A stretch of DNA of 64,000 bases from Zygnema cylindricum (Eukaryota; Streptophyta; Zygnematophyceae; Zygnematales; Zygnemataceae). Positions 1 to 10,224 of the stretch are shown piece by piece; position 1 is the stretch's first letter; each line of letters starts with the position of its first letter. The stretch spans positions 188,319 through 252,318 of the forward strand of contig JBBHKE010001632.1 in NCBI GenBank assembly GCA_037447655.1. Direction: 5' to 3'. The notes below the pieces were generated by a model that saw nothing but the letters and a program-made list of their open reading frames with translations, was not told the DNA's origin and did no database searches. The position numbers and the translations under genes are program-made.

Positions 1-30
1 CAAGAGACGCAAAGGTAAAGTGCATCTTCT

Positions 31-466
31 TCAACCGTAAAACGACACAGGCTGGATGGCGGTACGTCTACAATGTCAGGAAAAGTCATGCGACGTCACA
101 AGCAGTTACAAAAAATAACGTGCGTCATCACAGATTGTACATGTCGATAGCTGTCATGGGCATTGTCGACGTATACAATCGTCACACCCTTAAGTGACAA
201 CTTCGTTTAGCACACATAAGGACACCCGAAATCCGGGTCCGCCGGATCTGCGCTAAAAAACAAAGTAAATTCTCTAAGTTTCAAGTACATGGAGACGCAC
301 CCTTACGCTTGTGACGATTGTAAACGTTGACAATACCTGTGACGGTTGTCAACGTCTACAATATGTGGTAGCATTTTATTTTTTGGAAATGCTTGTGACT
401 TCGCATGGCTTACCGTGACATTGTAGACGTACCGCCTTCCAACCTCTGCCGTTTCACGCGTTGTTC
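31..466. mobile_element. Element with long terminal inverted repeats, no coding capacity
   Basis: The sequence starting near 31 (CAACCGTAAAACGACACAGG, then GGCGGTACGTCTACAATGTC at 58-77) recurs inverted at the right side (GACATTGTAGACGTACCGCC at 417-436, continuing to about 466). The inverted arms are at least about 80 bp with scattered mismatches and may run past the window start. Inside are several imperfect copies of the motif GTTGTCAACGTCTACAA. I see no clear target-site duplication and no ORF of note. It is probably a non-autonomous DNA transposon; long arms suggest a Mutator-like element, but that is inference. Confidence 0.55.
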
Positions 467-509
467 AAAAGTAGGCATTTCTATTGTAGGTCTTTTGTCG
501 GCGCCTTCA

Positions 510-694
510 TCGTAAGTTGTGTTATGGGCTTTTCATGTGATCGTCTTAAGTCGCTAATTTGATCAGTGACCGTCCAATCGTCCATATCTGACGATAGTCC
601 TATCGTAAGTTGTGTTATAGGCTTTTCATGTGATCTTCTTAGATCGCTACATTGATCAGAGACCGTCCGATCGTCTGGATCTGACGGTTTAAAT
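510..694. repeat. Two-copy tandem duplication, 92-bp unit
   Basis: The segment beginning CGTAAGTTGTGTTATGGGCT at 511 is repeated at 603 with about 85-90% identity by eye. Both copies end in a stretch resembling ATCTGACG. An open frame crosses it on the - strand only because both copies share a frame; there is no sign of a real protein. Confidence 0.75.
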
Positions 695-1689
695 AAAGAA
701 TCGCTCAAAACTCACAGAAAAAGATTTTTTTGTCCCTTTTTTTTTCAAATTTAGACATGACGTTTAATTCTCTATCGATCCATGTGCAACTCAACCCTGT
801 TACTACTTTATTTCATTTTGGGGCCAATACAATATGGGTCTTAAGGGTATATTGTTTTTTTTTGCGTACAATATGCATATTGCATGGGTGTACTTTCACC
901 TACTTTTGAACAATGGTTTCACGGTTGAAGACGATGCGCTTTGCCTTGAGTCTCCTATCCGGTCGACGTGAAATGGCATCGGAATTTGAAGACCCTTGCA
1001 AAAAAAAATCTGTACTTAACGAAAACTGACAGAACCAAACAAATTGTGTACTTTTCTTTGTCGTATTAGAACGCAAACAGACAAAACATAGCGAATATTG
1101 TACTTTTATTTGTCCTTGGAAATCGTATGAAATTTTTCGAAAATTACGGCACGTCGGAATATATGTTCCTATTTGTTTATCAAAAATACCTATTTTTAAA
1201 GCACATCGCGCATGTGTTTTAAACGTAAGGTTGAAGATGACGTTTTTTGTCGTGGAAGTGGGTCGAAAAACACAAGACGACAAAGTTTTGTACATCCTAA
1301 GTTCGAGGATGACGCAAATTGTACTCCACAAATTTGCGATTCCTTCGTACGGTTGCAACTTAGGCAGTACGGCGCTAAGTTTTACAGGAAAACGACAGAA
1401 AAAAACCCATGCACATGGGGACATACCCTAATTTACGTCAGTTATGCCATCAGATTGAATCCCGTTTTTTGAGCGCACGTTCCTATGCGTGCTCGTCTGA
1501 TTTAATTCATTTTTTGTAAATTTTTACTTAAAATGGTACATTTATGTACGGTCTGACATCGACCATACACCACATATAGGGTACGTATATAGGGTACGAT
1601 AACTACTTAAGAGGTGGAAATAGATAAGTTCATTTAACTGACGAACGGACCACAACCGCATAGACATAGTTAGATAGAACTACATCGAA
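695..1689. other. Intergenic repeat-derived sequence, no gene
   Basis: No recognisable gene. 900-1432 resembles the right-hand side of the repeat at 44.9-45.1 kb: both carry the sequence AAAACGACAGAAAAAAACCC or a close variant, followed by an ACATGGG-type end. 1455-1580 is inverted relative to part of the MITE at 22263-22797: both carry a poly-T/GCGCACGTTCCTATGCGTG block and a TACGGTCTGACATCGACC-like block. Both are fragments of dispersed repeats. Confidence 0.5.
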
Positions 1690-2289
1690 AAGTACTGCTT
1701 GTATTTTAAACGGCTATAAATTAAGGCCGATATCAATCACACGACAGAGGAAGAAGCCAAGATCAAGAAACGGAAGATTTGGTGGTTTGCAGTCACAGCC
1801 AGACCAGATGACACGTGGCGACATGACATTGGATAGCGGCATCTCCGGGATATACCATTGCGAACCCGAATATGGCAGGCGTCGTCTTCTTGGCCATGTC
1901 GTACAATGACTGTACAGAAAGTACTCCGGGCCAAGTACCTTTCTGTACAGTACAGTGAATTGATTGGCTCTGTACTTCAGTAGTAGGGGAATAAGAAAGG
2001 GGTTTAGGACTTAGGAAAATTAGAGGTAGCCGCCTCTCTCTCTTAGAGAGCTCATATATAAAAGGTCAATTTTGACTATTGATAATTAACTGCTCAAGGA
2101 GTAAATTCAAGGACTCTTTTTGTAGTGGACTCAGAGGAGTCTGCTCTTCCAATGGTTGCAGTCTGGTCAGTCTGTATTCTGCGAGGGTGTCGGTAATACT
2201 CATACAAAGACTAAGGAATTGAGGTTATCTTAGGGGCTTTTGGTAAGCTGTCTACTCTGAGTACTAATGGAGGTCTCAGGGTTGCAGTT
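1690..2289 (+). mobile_element. LTR fragment of a copia-type element
   Basis: The segment carries, in order, the landmarks seen near the 3' end of the other LTRs here: a GACACGTGGC-type region, GGGTTTAGGACTTAGGAAAA, a TATATAAAAGGTCAA segment, a GGACTCAGAGGAGTC palindrome-like block, and a terminal GGAGGTCTCAGGGTTGCA. The 5' third of the LTR is missing. It is most like the 50505-51552 LTR subfamily. The right end abuts the old repeat at 2290. Confidence 0.65.
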
Positions 2290-2792
2290 TAGGGTTTGGT
2301 GACATTATAACGTCATGCTCACTTGTGACAACGTCGACGTCGCTGGTTCAATAACTTTCCGCCATGGTTTCCCGATTTCGTTTTTTCTACTCCTCTCACT
2401 TGACTTGCAATTAAAAAAAACATTAAAATTGTCAAAAATAATATTTTTAAAGGATCTTTCATTTGATACCAATATTGTCGTGTCTCATTCTTAAAAGTGT
2501 GAAATAAAAGCGATAGTGTGGGAGGGAGAAGGGAGAGGCGACAACGGCGCAAAATTTTGCAAAGGACCTCATGAATGAAAGTGGAGGTTCGAGACCTCGA
2601 CAATTTTTTTTCCGTACATGCGAGTGACGGGCACGGAGAAAAATAGCGAGGACTCTCCCTCGTCCTAAAATTTTCCCACCCTTGTGGTGGGTGCATGGGT
2701 TGTTTTTCATTCACTGTTTGGGCGGTACTTGAACTAAGATCACCCTCTCGAGGTGATTTGGGATGAATTTTTTTTTGGGCTGGATTCTCTTT
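2290..2792 (-). repeat. Old dispersed repeat R1, first part (continues at 9244)
   Basis: This is the reverse complement of about 45250-45760, sharing blocks such as CCGCCATGGTTTCCCG, GACAACGTCGACGTC and GGGCTGGATTCTCT. The copia element at 2793-9243 interrupts it, and the homology resumes at 9244 and runs to about 9480. A third copy of part of R1 lies at 33040-33470. Its open frames are shadows; no protein family is recognised. Confidence 0.7.
2788..2792. repeat. Left target-site duplication TCTTT
   Basis: TCTTT directly precedes the TG end of the LTR at 2793 and recurs at 9244-9248 directly after the CA end of the other LTR, as expected for a 5-bp copia target duplication. Confidence 0.85.
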
Positions 2793-3842
2793 TGAAACTC
2801 TGAGACCTCCATAAGTCCTCAGAGTGGACAGCTTCCAAGAAGCCTCTAGGATAATCCTGACCCGTTTGTGTTTAAGCAAATATAACTGCCACCCTGGCAG
2901 ACAAAAACTCTGACCAACTTCACCCCTGTGAAGACAAGACTCCCCTGAGTCGATAGCAAAAAGAATCTCTGAATTTGCTCCCCTGAGCAGTAAGTTATGG
3001 AGGGTCAAAGTTGACCTTTTGTACAGAAGCTCTCTGGGAGAGAGGGTCCTATCTTCTAATTTTTCTAAGTCCTATCTCTCTCACAGACTCTATCTACTGA
3101 TGTACGGAACCAATCAGAATTGAGTTCCGTACGCAAAAGTACAGCTGCCGGTGTACTTTATGTACGGACATTGTACGACATGGCCAAAATGTCGACACAT
3201 GTCAAATCCGGATTCGGTGCCATAATCTCCGGAGTTTCCACAATCCAACGGAATTTTGCCACGCGTCATCCGATGTGGCGATGGCCATAAACCGCCGAAA
3301 TCTTCCTCCGCGATCTCGGCGCTAATCCCGGCCGTCCGATTAAATTCGGCTTTAATCGTAGCCGTAATAAATACATGCGCGGTATTTGTTTCTTTTTACG
3401 AAACAAATGCGCGGTACTGATTTATGTCCGTACCGTAAGTCGTACATTACATATTACTGGATCTATGTATCCCGTAATTAATTCTAGTTAAATGGTTTAT
3501 CGCTTGTATACATATATAAATAATTATCAAACTACATGCTACGTAACACTACCGCTAGATGAAACGGCTAAGGCTACCGGCTACATTGTGTTTGCCGGCC
3601 GGCAGGTACAAGGATCAAATCTTGCCGCCGGCACACACCTTTTAATTAAATATATAAACCCTAATATAAAATTCCCGTAAACCTCAGGATAGCCAAGGTA
3701 GCCATGGCTCTAGCTTCCTCTCCAATTTCTCAATGACTGCGACAAGTTTGAGAGTTGGAGAGAGAAGTTAGAGATAGACTGCCTTGACTTCTATATTTCT
3801 TTTCAGACCTAGAAAATACTAATAAAACCATTAGTTTCTACA
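2793..3842 (-). repeat. 3' LTR of copia element 1
   Basis: 1050 bp. On the - strand it begins TGTAGAAACTAATGG and ends CTCAGAGTTTCA. A sense-strand TATA-like stretch (TTTATATATTTAATT) lies about 190 bp into the LTR. An antisense tRNA-like block lies at 3561-3638. The LTR at 8195-9243 is nearly identical. Confidence 0.93.
3561..3638 (+). other. tRNA-like module inside LTR (antisense to the element)
   Basis: This stretch shows an ACGGCTAAGGCTACCGGCT-like left part, a GC-rich stem CCGGCCGG, and a T-arm-like block AGGATCAAATCTTGCC. The same arrangement occurs at 8963-9040 and 13588-13672 in the same LTR family. In the other LTR family (10955-11026, 47571-47640, 48035-48112) it has clear pol III B-box similarity. 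It always lies antisense to the host element. A functional tRNA is unlikely; a decayed tRNA or SINE-like insertion ancestral to these LTRs is the better reading. Confidence 0.45.
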
Positions 3843-3861
3843 CTCCCCTTATTTTCTAGTC
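3843..3861 (-). other. Polypurine tract of copia element 1
   Basis: The - strand reads GACTAGAAAATAAGGGGAG immediately before the LTR TG. The polyprotein stop codon TAG lies inside this tract at 3856-3858. The related tract GACTAGAAAATAAGAGGAG precedes the LTR at 50505. Confidence 0.85.
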
Positions 3862-6800
3862 AATCTTTAATTTCAGACCACACTTCTCCCTGCAAAAAAT
3901 TAGCTTAGGGGAAGGCACAGGTTTGGTCATCATATCTGCTACCATCTCACTATCTGGTCTGTACTCTAAACTGATTATTTTGTTTTCTACTTTCTCTCTA
4001 ACAAAGCTGAGTCTGATGTCCATGTGTTTGGCTTTAAAATGGTGTTTAGGATTGGCAGAAATAGCGATTGCTGCCTGATTATCACAAAATATTTTCTGCA
4101 CACCACTCTTAAGGTGACCAAGCTCACCAAGCAAAGACTTGACCCACATCAATTCTTTTACAGCAGAGCAAGAGGCCATATACTCAGCCTCCATGGTGGA
4201 CTGAGCAATAACCTTTTGCTGTTTGCTACTCCAACAGCAAGCCCCATCACCCACATATAATACATATCCAGAAGTACATCTCCTCATCGGAGCATCACCA
4301 TAACTGGCATCACTCCAAGTAGTGATGTCAGTATTCTCCCCACCCAAATGCAACCATAGATCTCTAGTTCCTACCAAGTATCTAAGGACTCTCTTAGCTG
4401 CCTCCCACTCCTTCTTAGTGGGAGCATTTAGACTTCTACTCAGCACTCCTACAGCTGCAGCTAAATCCGGCCGGGTACAATTCATAAAATAGATTAGACT
4501 TCCCACTACTTGCCTGTAAGGAATAGTCTGCATGAACTTCTGTTCTTCAGGAGATAATTCCTCGTCTAAGACTATGACTCCTTCTTCCTCACTCCCCTCA
4601 CTTCCCTTCTTCAATTCCATTGGAGTTGTGCAACTATTAGCTTTATCCATTTGAAATTTTTCAAGCATGTTTCCTATTGCTTCCTTTTGAGTCAATCTTA
4701 TAATTTTTCTTTTTCGGTCTCTCTCTACTTGAATTCCCAAAATATATTTTGCTTCCCCCATATCCTTCATTTCAAATCTCCCCTTAAGATCGGTTTTCAG
4801 TTTATTAATTTTTTCCATTGATTTACTTAAAACAAGCAAATCATCAACATAAATTGCAATAAATATAAAACCTTCCTCATCTTCGAAAACATAAATTGAG
4901 TGATCTGAGCTGATCCGAATATATCCTAGACCGGTAAGAAACTCATCAAGCTTCTTATTCCACTGTCGGGGCGCCTGTTTCAAACCATAAAGAGATTTAA
5001 TCAGCCGGCATACCTTACTCTCCTCTCCTTCTTCCACAAACCCTTCGGGTTGTCGCATGAAGATCTCCTCTTCTAATTCTCCATGCAAAAAGGCTGTTTT
5101 GATGTCCATCTGGTGCACTTCCATGTCTTCCGCCGCTGCTAAACTGAGAAGTATGCGGACCGAGGGAAATCTGACCACCGGGGCAAAGGTTTCCTCGTAG
5201 TCAATTCCTTCCTTTTGTGTAAATCCCTTTGCCACTAATCTGGCCTTGTAGCGCTCGATTGTGTTATCTGGGTTCAGTTTCAGTTTGAAAACCCACTTAC
5301 AACCGATTGGTTTTCGGTTAGGTGGACAGTCCACCAGCTCCCAAGTATCGGCTGCCATGATTGAAGCCATCTCCTCATTGATGGCTGTCTTCCACCGGTT
5401 TCTTTCTGGACAAGTCATCGCCTCTCGATAAGTTTGAGGTTCATCTTGATGAGATAGTTTAGTTACCTTGTTATTAACCTGTTTTTCTTGCAGTATTTTG
5501 CTACTTCTCCTCCCTCCCTCAAAATCTGAGGCCGGAATAGATGGTTCTCGTGGATTCTTTCGAACAAACTCGGCTTCTCCCCTATCCCTTGATTCCGAAT
5601 CAATTTCCACCACGTCTTCCGCTTCGACTAGAGTTGTCACTGGAGTTTCCACAGCCGAGTCCTTTTCGGTCTGATTTGTTCCTGCAAGAATGTCATCGTC
5701 TCTAAAACCTGGATAGTTAGGAAGCTCAAAGTCATCAGAATTTTCTGACTCAAATCTGATTTTTACTGACTTTGTATATTTGAAGGGATCCACAGACTTT
5801 CCTTCATCCATAACTACTAGATGCTTTACTAAGATTATATCTTCTCTTTTTAGATCATAAACTCTATATCCTTTAACATCCTCATCATATCCTAATAAGT
5901 ATCCCGGTTTTCCCTTAGGATCTAGCTTCCAATTGGACCGATCAGTATCTAGACTGAATACTTGACTGCCGAAAACCTTTAAATGAGATAAGTCTGGTTT
6001 CCGGCCTGTCCATCTCTCATAAGGTGTTTGATCTTTTATAGCTGAAGTAAGAACTCTATTTTTGAGGTAATTAGCACAGTTCATTGCTTCTGCCCAAAAC
6101 CTTTTTCCTATCTTCTTATCCGACAACATACTTCTAGCACTATCACTTAGTGTTCTATTTAACCTTTCAGCTACCCCATTCTGTTCAGGATTTTCTGGCA
6201 CTGTCTTTTGGTGTTGAACCCCATCTTCCCTCAAAAAATCCTCAAACTGGTTAGAAGTATACTCTCCACCATTGTCACTCCTTACTCTCTTGATTGGAGT
6301 TTCATGGAGTTTTTCGCTCCATGCTTTATATTGTCTAAAACAGTCCCCAGCTTCTGACTTGTTTTTCAAAAAATATACTCGGGAATACCGAGACCAATCA
6401 TCAGTTATAGTCATCATAAATCTCTTCCCCCCCGGTGAGGGCACTCTAGCCGGTCCCCAAATATCTGTGTGTACTAGATCTAGAAGTTTTTCTCCCTTGT
6501 AGGTGGCTGTTTTTGGAAAGGGTAATCTGTGTGCTTTACCTTGAGCACACCCACTACAATCACTTATATCATCACTCTCACTGAACTGAATCCCTTCCAC
6601 CACTCCCATCTTTTTCATCTCTCTTAACTTATCTAGATTCACATGCCCAAGCCTCTTATGCCACATCATAATATCATGAACACCAGCATAATAAAGTTTC
6701 TTCGTTTCATTACTTAAGATCAGCCTAAACATCCCATGGCTACCTTTCTCAGCAATGAAATAGACATCCTCCTCAAAACTAGCAGTAAAGACTCCTTCCC

Positions 6801-8214
6801 TAGTGCTAGTGAAAAAACCCTTATCATCTAATACTGATGTAGAGATAAGGTTTTTGTTCAGCTCCGGAATAAACAATACATCGGAGAATGTTAATATGGA
6901 TGTCTTTCCTTCAACTAACACTTTCAGATCTACCGATCCTACAAGAGTAGTGGTGACTATCCTCCCATCCCCGTACTCTATCTCTTCGGTGGGAATCTTT
7001 CTTATCTTAGTGAACAGGTGTCTATCCTTACACATGTGCATTGAGGCACCTGAATCTATAATCCAGCCTGCTTCACCTTTCAATCCACCGTAAGCACATT
7101 TCTGCCTTCGTGGAATTTCAACCTCAGTTTTCGCCTCCAACTCCTCATCCAAAAGGAGCTCATCGTCCTCGTCCTCGGATTCCGCCTCAAGTACCTGTGT
7201 GACAAGGGCCTTTTTCTTTCCTCTCGGGGTACCACCGGTCTGCCCCTCTTTTAACCGAAGCTCGGTTAGCTTGGTGCACTCTGCCATATAGTGCCCAGGT
7301 TTCTTACAAAAATGACATAAACCTTTGGGAGCCCTTGGTTCGAACTCGCCAACCTGTTTTTCCCGCTCCCTACCCCCATAGTTTCTGACTGGTTTCCGGG
7401 AATCCTTGTTCCTCCAATCGGTCGCTGTTGCCAAGGCTTGGCCACTCTTTCCTCCCCTTCGGATCTCAATCGTATTCTCTCGAACGAGAATCATCCCTAC
7501 CACTGAGTTCCATATCCACCTTGAGTCCGGCAAGTCCTGCACACGGTTGACTATGTTCTCGAACTCATCAGGTAACTTCATTAGTAAACAGTTAACTTTT
7601 TCTTTTTCACTAAAAAATTTACCCGCACTCTCTAGCTCCATGAAGAGTGTAGCAAGCTCATTGCAAAAATCCAACATATTTCCCCCTTTGTATACATACT
7701 CCTTAACTTTCTGATCAGCCAACTGTTGTTGCTGAATCGTACCACTTCGGTACATCTCTATGAGAGCCATCCAAAGATCGGATGCCCTCTCTACCTGCAA
7801 ATGAGGACATGCAAGTCCTTGAGTGAGATGGCGTAGGATGAAGTGCTTTGCCGCCATATTGTTGAAGTCCCAGGTTTCAGTATCATTCTCCTCGTTCCTC
7901 GGAATAGGTGACATGAATGCTAAACCAGTTGCTATTGGTGTGGTCGCCTCCTTCTCCTTTCCTTTGTCCACCACCTCTCCTTCCTTTATTTCCTCCGTTG
8001 AAGGTGAATCCTCTTTCCTGGTGAATCTGCTTCCTTTAAACCTTGGAGGAATTCCAAGACTTGATGGACGCCCCAATCGTCCACTCACTATCCCCCAAAA
8101 CCTTTTTTCGCATAGAGCTCCTATCATCATACTTTCCCAGTGTATGAAGCCAGTTCCATTAAATATTGGCACTTTAGAGGGTGGGCCCATAACCTGAAAC
8201 TCTGAGACCTCCAT
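3856..8214 (-). CDS. Ty1/copia Gag-Pol polyprotein, intact
   Basis: A 1452-residue open frame without internal stops. A Gag (UBN2-type) region covers roughly residues 100-260, then a CCHC zinc knuckle CHFCKKPGHYMAEC near 300, the aspartic protease motif DSGAS near 385, the integrase zinc-binding part with HKRLGH near 523 and CSGCAQGK, and the DDE core starting near DIWGP at 585 with DNGGEY and PEQNGVAERLNRT. Reverse transcriptase starts near KWVFKLK at 973, with the catalytic YVDDLL near 1125. RNase H starts near DASYGDA at 1300 and includes STMEAEY. The first ATG (8214) is inside the 5' LTR; a second in-frame ATG at 8190 lies within the primer-binding site. Either could start translation. 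Length and domain order fit an autonomous element. The product would form cytoplasmic particles and drive reverse transcription and integration. Confidence 0.95.
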   Translation of the reverse strand: MEVSEFQVMGPPSKVPIFNGTGFIHWESMMIGALCEKRFWGIVSGRLGRPSSLGIPPRFKGSRFTRKEDSPSTEEIKEGEVVDKGKEKEATTPIATGLAFMSPIPRNEENDTETWDFNNMAAKHFILRHLTQGLACPHLQVERASDLWMALIEMYRSGTIQQQQLADQKVKEYVYKGGNMLDFCNELATLFMELESAGKFFSEKEKVNCLLMKLPDEFENIVNRVQDLPDSRWIWNSVVGMILVRENTIEIRRGGKSGQALATATDWRNKDSRKPVRNYGGREREKQVGEFEPRAPKGLCHFCKKPGHYMAECTKLTELRLKEGQTGGTPRGKKKALVTQVLEAESEDEDDELLLDEELEAKTEVEIPRRQKCAYGGLKGEAGWIIDSGASMHMCKDRHLFTKIRKIPTEEIEYGDGRIVTTTLVGSVDLKVLVEGKTSILTFSDVLFIPELNKNLISTSVLDDKGFFTSTREGVFTASFEEDVYFIAEKGSHGMFRLILSNETKKLYYAGVHDIMMWHKRLGHVNLDKLREMKKMGVVEGIQFSESDDISDCSGCAQGKAHRLPFPKTATYKGEKLLDLVHTDIWGPARVPSPGGKRFMMTITDDWSRYSRVYFLKNKSEAGDCFRQYKAWSEKLHETPIKRVRSDNGGEYTSNQFEDFLREDGVQHQKTVPENPEQNGVAERLNRTLSDSARSMLSDKKIGKRFWAEAMNCANYLKNRVLTSAIKDQTPYERWTGRKPDLSHLKVFGSQVFSLDTDRSNWKLDPKGKPGYLLGYDEDVKGYRVYDLKREDIILVKHLVVMDEGKSVDPFKYTKSVKIRFESENSDDFELPNYPGFRDDDILAGTNQTEKDSAVETPVTTLVEAEDVVEIDSESRDRGEAEFVRKNPREPSIPASDFEGGRRSSKILQEKQVNNKVTKLSHQDEPQTYREAMTCPERNRWKTAINEEMASIMAADTWELVDCPPNRKPIGCKWVFKLKLNPDNTIERYKARLVAKGFTQKEGIDYEETFAPVVRFPSVRILLSLAAAEDMEVHQMDIKTAFLHGELEEEIFMRQPEGFVEEGEESKVCRLIKSLYGLKQAPRQWNKKLDEFLTGLGYIRISSDHSIYVFEDEEGFIFIAIYVDDLLVLSKSMEKINKLKTDLKGRFEMKDMGEAKYILGIQVERDRKRKIIRLTQKEAIGNMLEKFQMDKANSCTTPMELKKGSEGSEEEGVIVLDEELSPEEQKFMQTIPYRQVVGSLIYFMNCTRPDLAAAVGVLSRSLNAPTKKEWEAAKRVLRYLVGTRDLWLHLGGENTDITTWSDASYGDAPMRRCTSGYVLYVGDGACCWSSKQQKVIAQSTMEAEYMASCSAVKELMWVKSLLGELGHLKSGVQKIFCDNQAAIAISANPKHHFKAKHMDIRLSFVREKVENKIISLEYRPDSEMVADMMTKPVPSPKLIFCREKCGLKLKID
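8180..8194 (-). other. Primer-binding site matching the initiator tRNA-Met anticodon arm
   Basis: Directly after the LTR end the - strand reads GGTTATGGGCCCACC. Its complement GGTGGGCCCATAACC is, from established knowledge of plant initiator tRNA-Met, the anticodon stem-loop including the CAU anticodon. The usual plant copia site (TGGTATCAGAGC, tRNA 3' end) is absent. This is the arrangement of Drosophila copia, which is primed by a cleaved 5' half of the initiator tRNA. The same site occurs at 49381-49394 in element 3. Confidence 0.85.
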
Positions 8215-9243
8215 AAGTCCTCAGAGTGGACAGCTTCCAAGAAGCCTCTAGGATAATCCTGACCCGTTTGTGTTTAAGCAAATATAACTGCCACCCTGGC
8301 AGACAAAAACTCTGACCAACTTCAACCCTGTGAAGGCAAGACTCCCCTGAGTCGATAGCAAAAAGAATCTCTGAATTTGCTCCCCTGAGCAGTAAGTTAT
8401 GGAGGGTCAAAGTTGACCTTTTGTACAGAAGCTCTCTGGGAGAGAGGGTCCTATCTTCTAATTTTTCTAAGTCCTATCTCTCTCACAGACTCTATCTACT
8501 GATGTACGGAACCAATCAGAATTGAGTTCCGTACGCAAAAGTACAGCTGCCGGTGTACTTTATGTACGGACATTGTACGACATGGCCAAAATGTCGACAC
8601 ATGTCAAATCCGGATTCGGTGCCATAATCTCCGGAGTTTCCACAATCCAACGGAATTTTGCCACGCGTCATCCGATGTGGCGATGGCCATAAACCGCCGA
8701 AATCTTCCTCCGCGATCTCGGCGCTTATCCCGGCCGTCCGATTAAATTCGGCTTTAATCGTAGCCGTAATAAATACATGCGCGGTATTTGTTTCATTTAC
8801 GAAACAAATGCGCGGTACTGATTTATGTTCGTACCGTAAGTCGTACATTACATATTACTGGATCTATGTATCCCGTAATTAATTCTAGTTAAATGGTTTA
8901 TCGCTTGTATACATATATAAATAATTATCAAACTACATGCTACGTAACACTACCGCTAGATGAAACGGCTAAGGCTAACGGCTACATTGTGTTTGCCGGC
9001 CGGCAGGTACAAGGATCAAATCTTGCCGCCGGCACACACCTTTTAATTAAATATATAAACCCTAATATAAAATTCCCGTAAACCTCAGGATAGCCAAGGT
9101 AGCCATGGCTCTAGCTTCCTCTCCAATTTCTCAGTGACTGCGACAAGTTTGAGAGTTGGAGAGAGAAGTTAGAGATAGACTGCCTCGACTTCTATATTTC
9201 TTTTCAGACCTAGAAAATACTAATAAAACCATTAGTTTCTACA
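8195..9243 (-). repeat. 5' LTR of copia element 1
   Basis: 1049 bp, near-identical to 2793-3842. It begins TGTAGAAACT and ends GAGTTTCA on the - strand, and is followed at 9244-9248 by the TCTTT target duplication. It would carry the promoter. Its last codons encode the first residues of the polyprotein if translation starts at 8214. Confidence 0.93.
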
Positions 9244-9480
9244 TCTTTCTCGGGGGTTGAAAAGGGGAAAACGCCAACATGCGTTCACATGACAACAAAC
9301 ACGTCATACATTCAAAGTATGAATTGACTTTCACTCTACTTTGGTAAAAATGATATTCTAGTACGGCTAAAGTTTTTGTCAAAGTTCCTTGAATTTTAGG
9401 GCAAAAAGACAGAGAAAAGTATATACTTTAATACATGGGGACATATCATAAGTTAAGTAACAGAAGTTCATTCTCACATG
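9244..9480 (-). repeat. Repeat R1, second part
   Basis: This is the reverse complement of about 45060-45250, resuming exactly where R1 was cut by copia element 1. Shared blocks include AAAGGGGAAAAC, CGGCTAAAGTTTTTGTCAAA and GAATTTTAGGGCAAA. It fades out near 9480, close to where the Harbinger-like element begins in the 45-kb copy. Confidence 0.7.
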
Positions 9481-10224
9481 ACTTTGTATAACATCGTAAC
9501 CAAAGGATCTGGTGACGGGCCGCTGTCTACACGATTTTCCCATCACTTTGAATGCGAATCGTACGAGTAGTAGGATGGCCGTAAAAAGTACGAGAGCGTT
9601 GTGAGGACGAACAAAATTTTCACCTGGACCTTATCCGAGGCAACTTTAATTTCTACTTGAAATCACAAACCATAATCATATAGTTGTCGCTTTAGCGCTA
9701 ACTCTATGTGGGCAGCTACGCTTGTTTACGCTCCGATGCAACGTGCGCGTGAACCCACAGCTCGCCGTAGAGGCCTTGTCGAGAAGTGGAAAGCAAAACT
9801 GGCGCATCATAGATCGGTGGACAGTATATGCAGCTTCGCCTTCCAATAAAAGCGTCGGTTGCTTGGCTTGTCCCATTATTTTGGACATTGCAGACTTATT
9901 TCTCGTTTTCACTAACCCCAAAAGTCAAATATGTACAATACTGTACTGTAGTGGAAAGGCAATTGCCAATCGCAGAGACGACTTTTGCTGCGCGCAGGTA
10001 GTTGTCAGAAATTGTACATTTGAAGTACAGTTTTGTACAAGCTACGTACCTTTAAGTTCAGATTTGACAGTGAATCTGTTGAAAAAGTTTGACTAGCGAA
10101 ATATTGTAACGACACTTAAAAAAGTGTCCCGCTTGCGAACGTCAACTGTCATGAAAAAAAAAACAATTCACATGGCCGGCGCAGGTTTATTGTAAAAAAA
10201 CTGAGGCAGCCACATATAATAAAA
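9481..10224. other. Intergenic, no gene seen
   Basis: No conserved protein, RNA or clear repeat boundary is recognised. The segment contains several GTAC-rich patches (9910-10060) like those in MITEs elsewhere in the window. Short frames here lack any family resemblance. Confidence 0.4.

Larger units (their letters stand above)
2793..9243 (-). mobile_element. Complete Ty1/copia LTR retrotransposon (element 1)
   Basis: A 6451-bp element in the - orientation with LTRs at 2793-3842 and 8195-9243, a primer-binding site at 8180-8194, one uninterrupted polyprotein frame, and a polypurine tract at 3843-3861. The 5-bp duplications TCTTT flank it. The two LTRs differ at only about nine positions by eye in about 1050 bp, so insertion was recent. 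Domain order is Gag, protease, integrase, reverse transcriptase, RNase H, which is diagnostic of Ty1/copia. It landed in repeat R1, whose uninterrupted paralogue lies near 45250. Confidence 0.95.

Noticed and set aside
3561-3638. Functional tRNA gene in the LTR
   Set aside because: The T-arm-like block is present but no matching acceptor and anticodon arms can be drawn.
9676-10096. Overlapping frames of 81 and 124 codons as genes
   Set aside because: Opposite-strand overlap, no conserved motif, and surrounding repeat-derived sequence.
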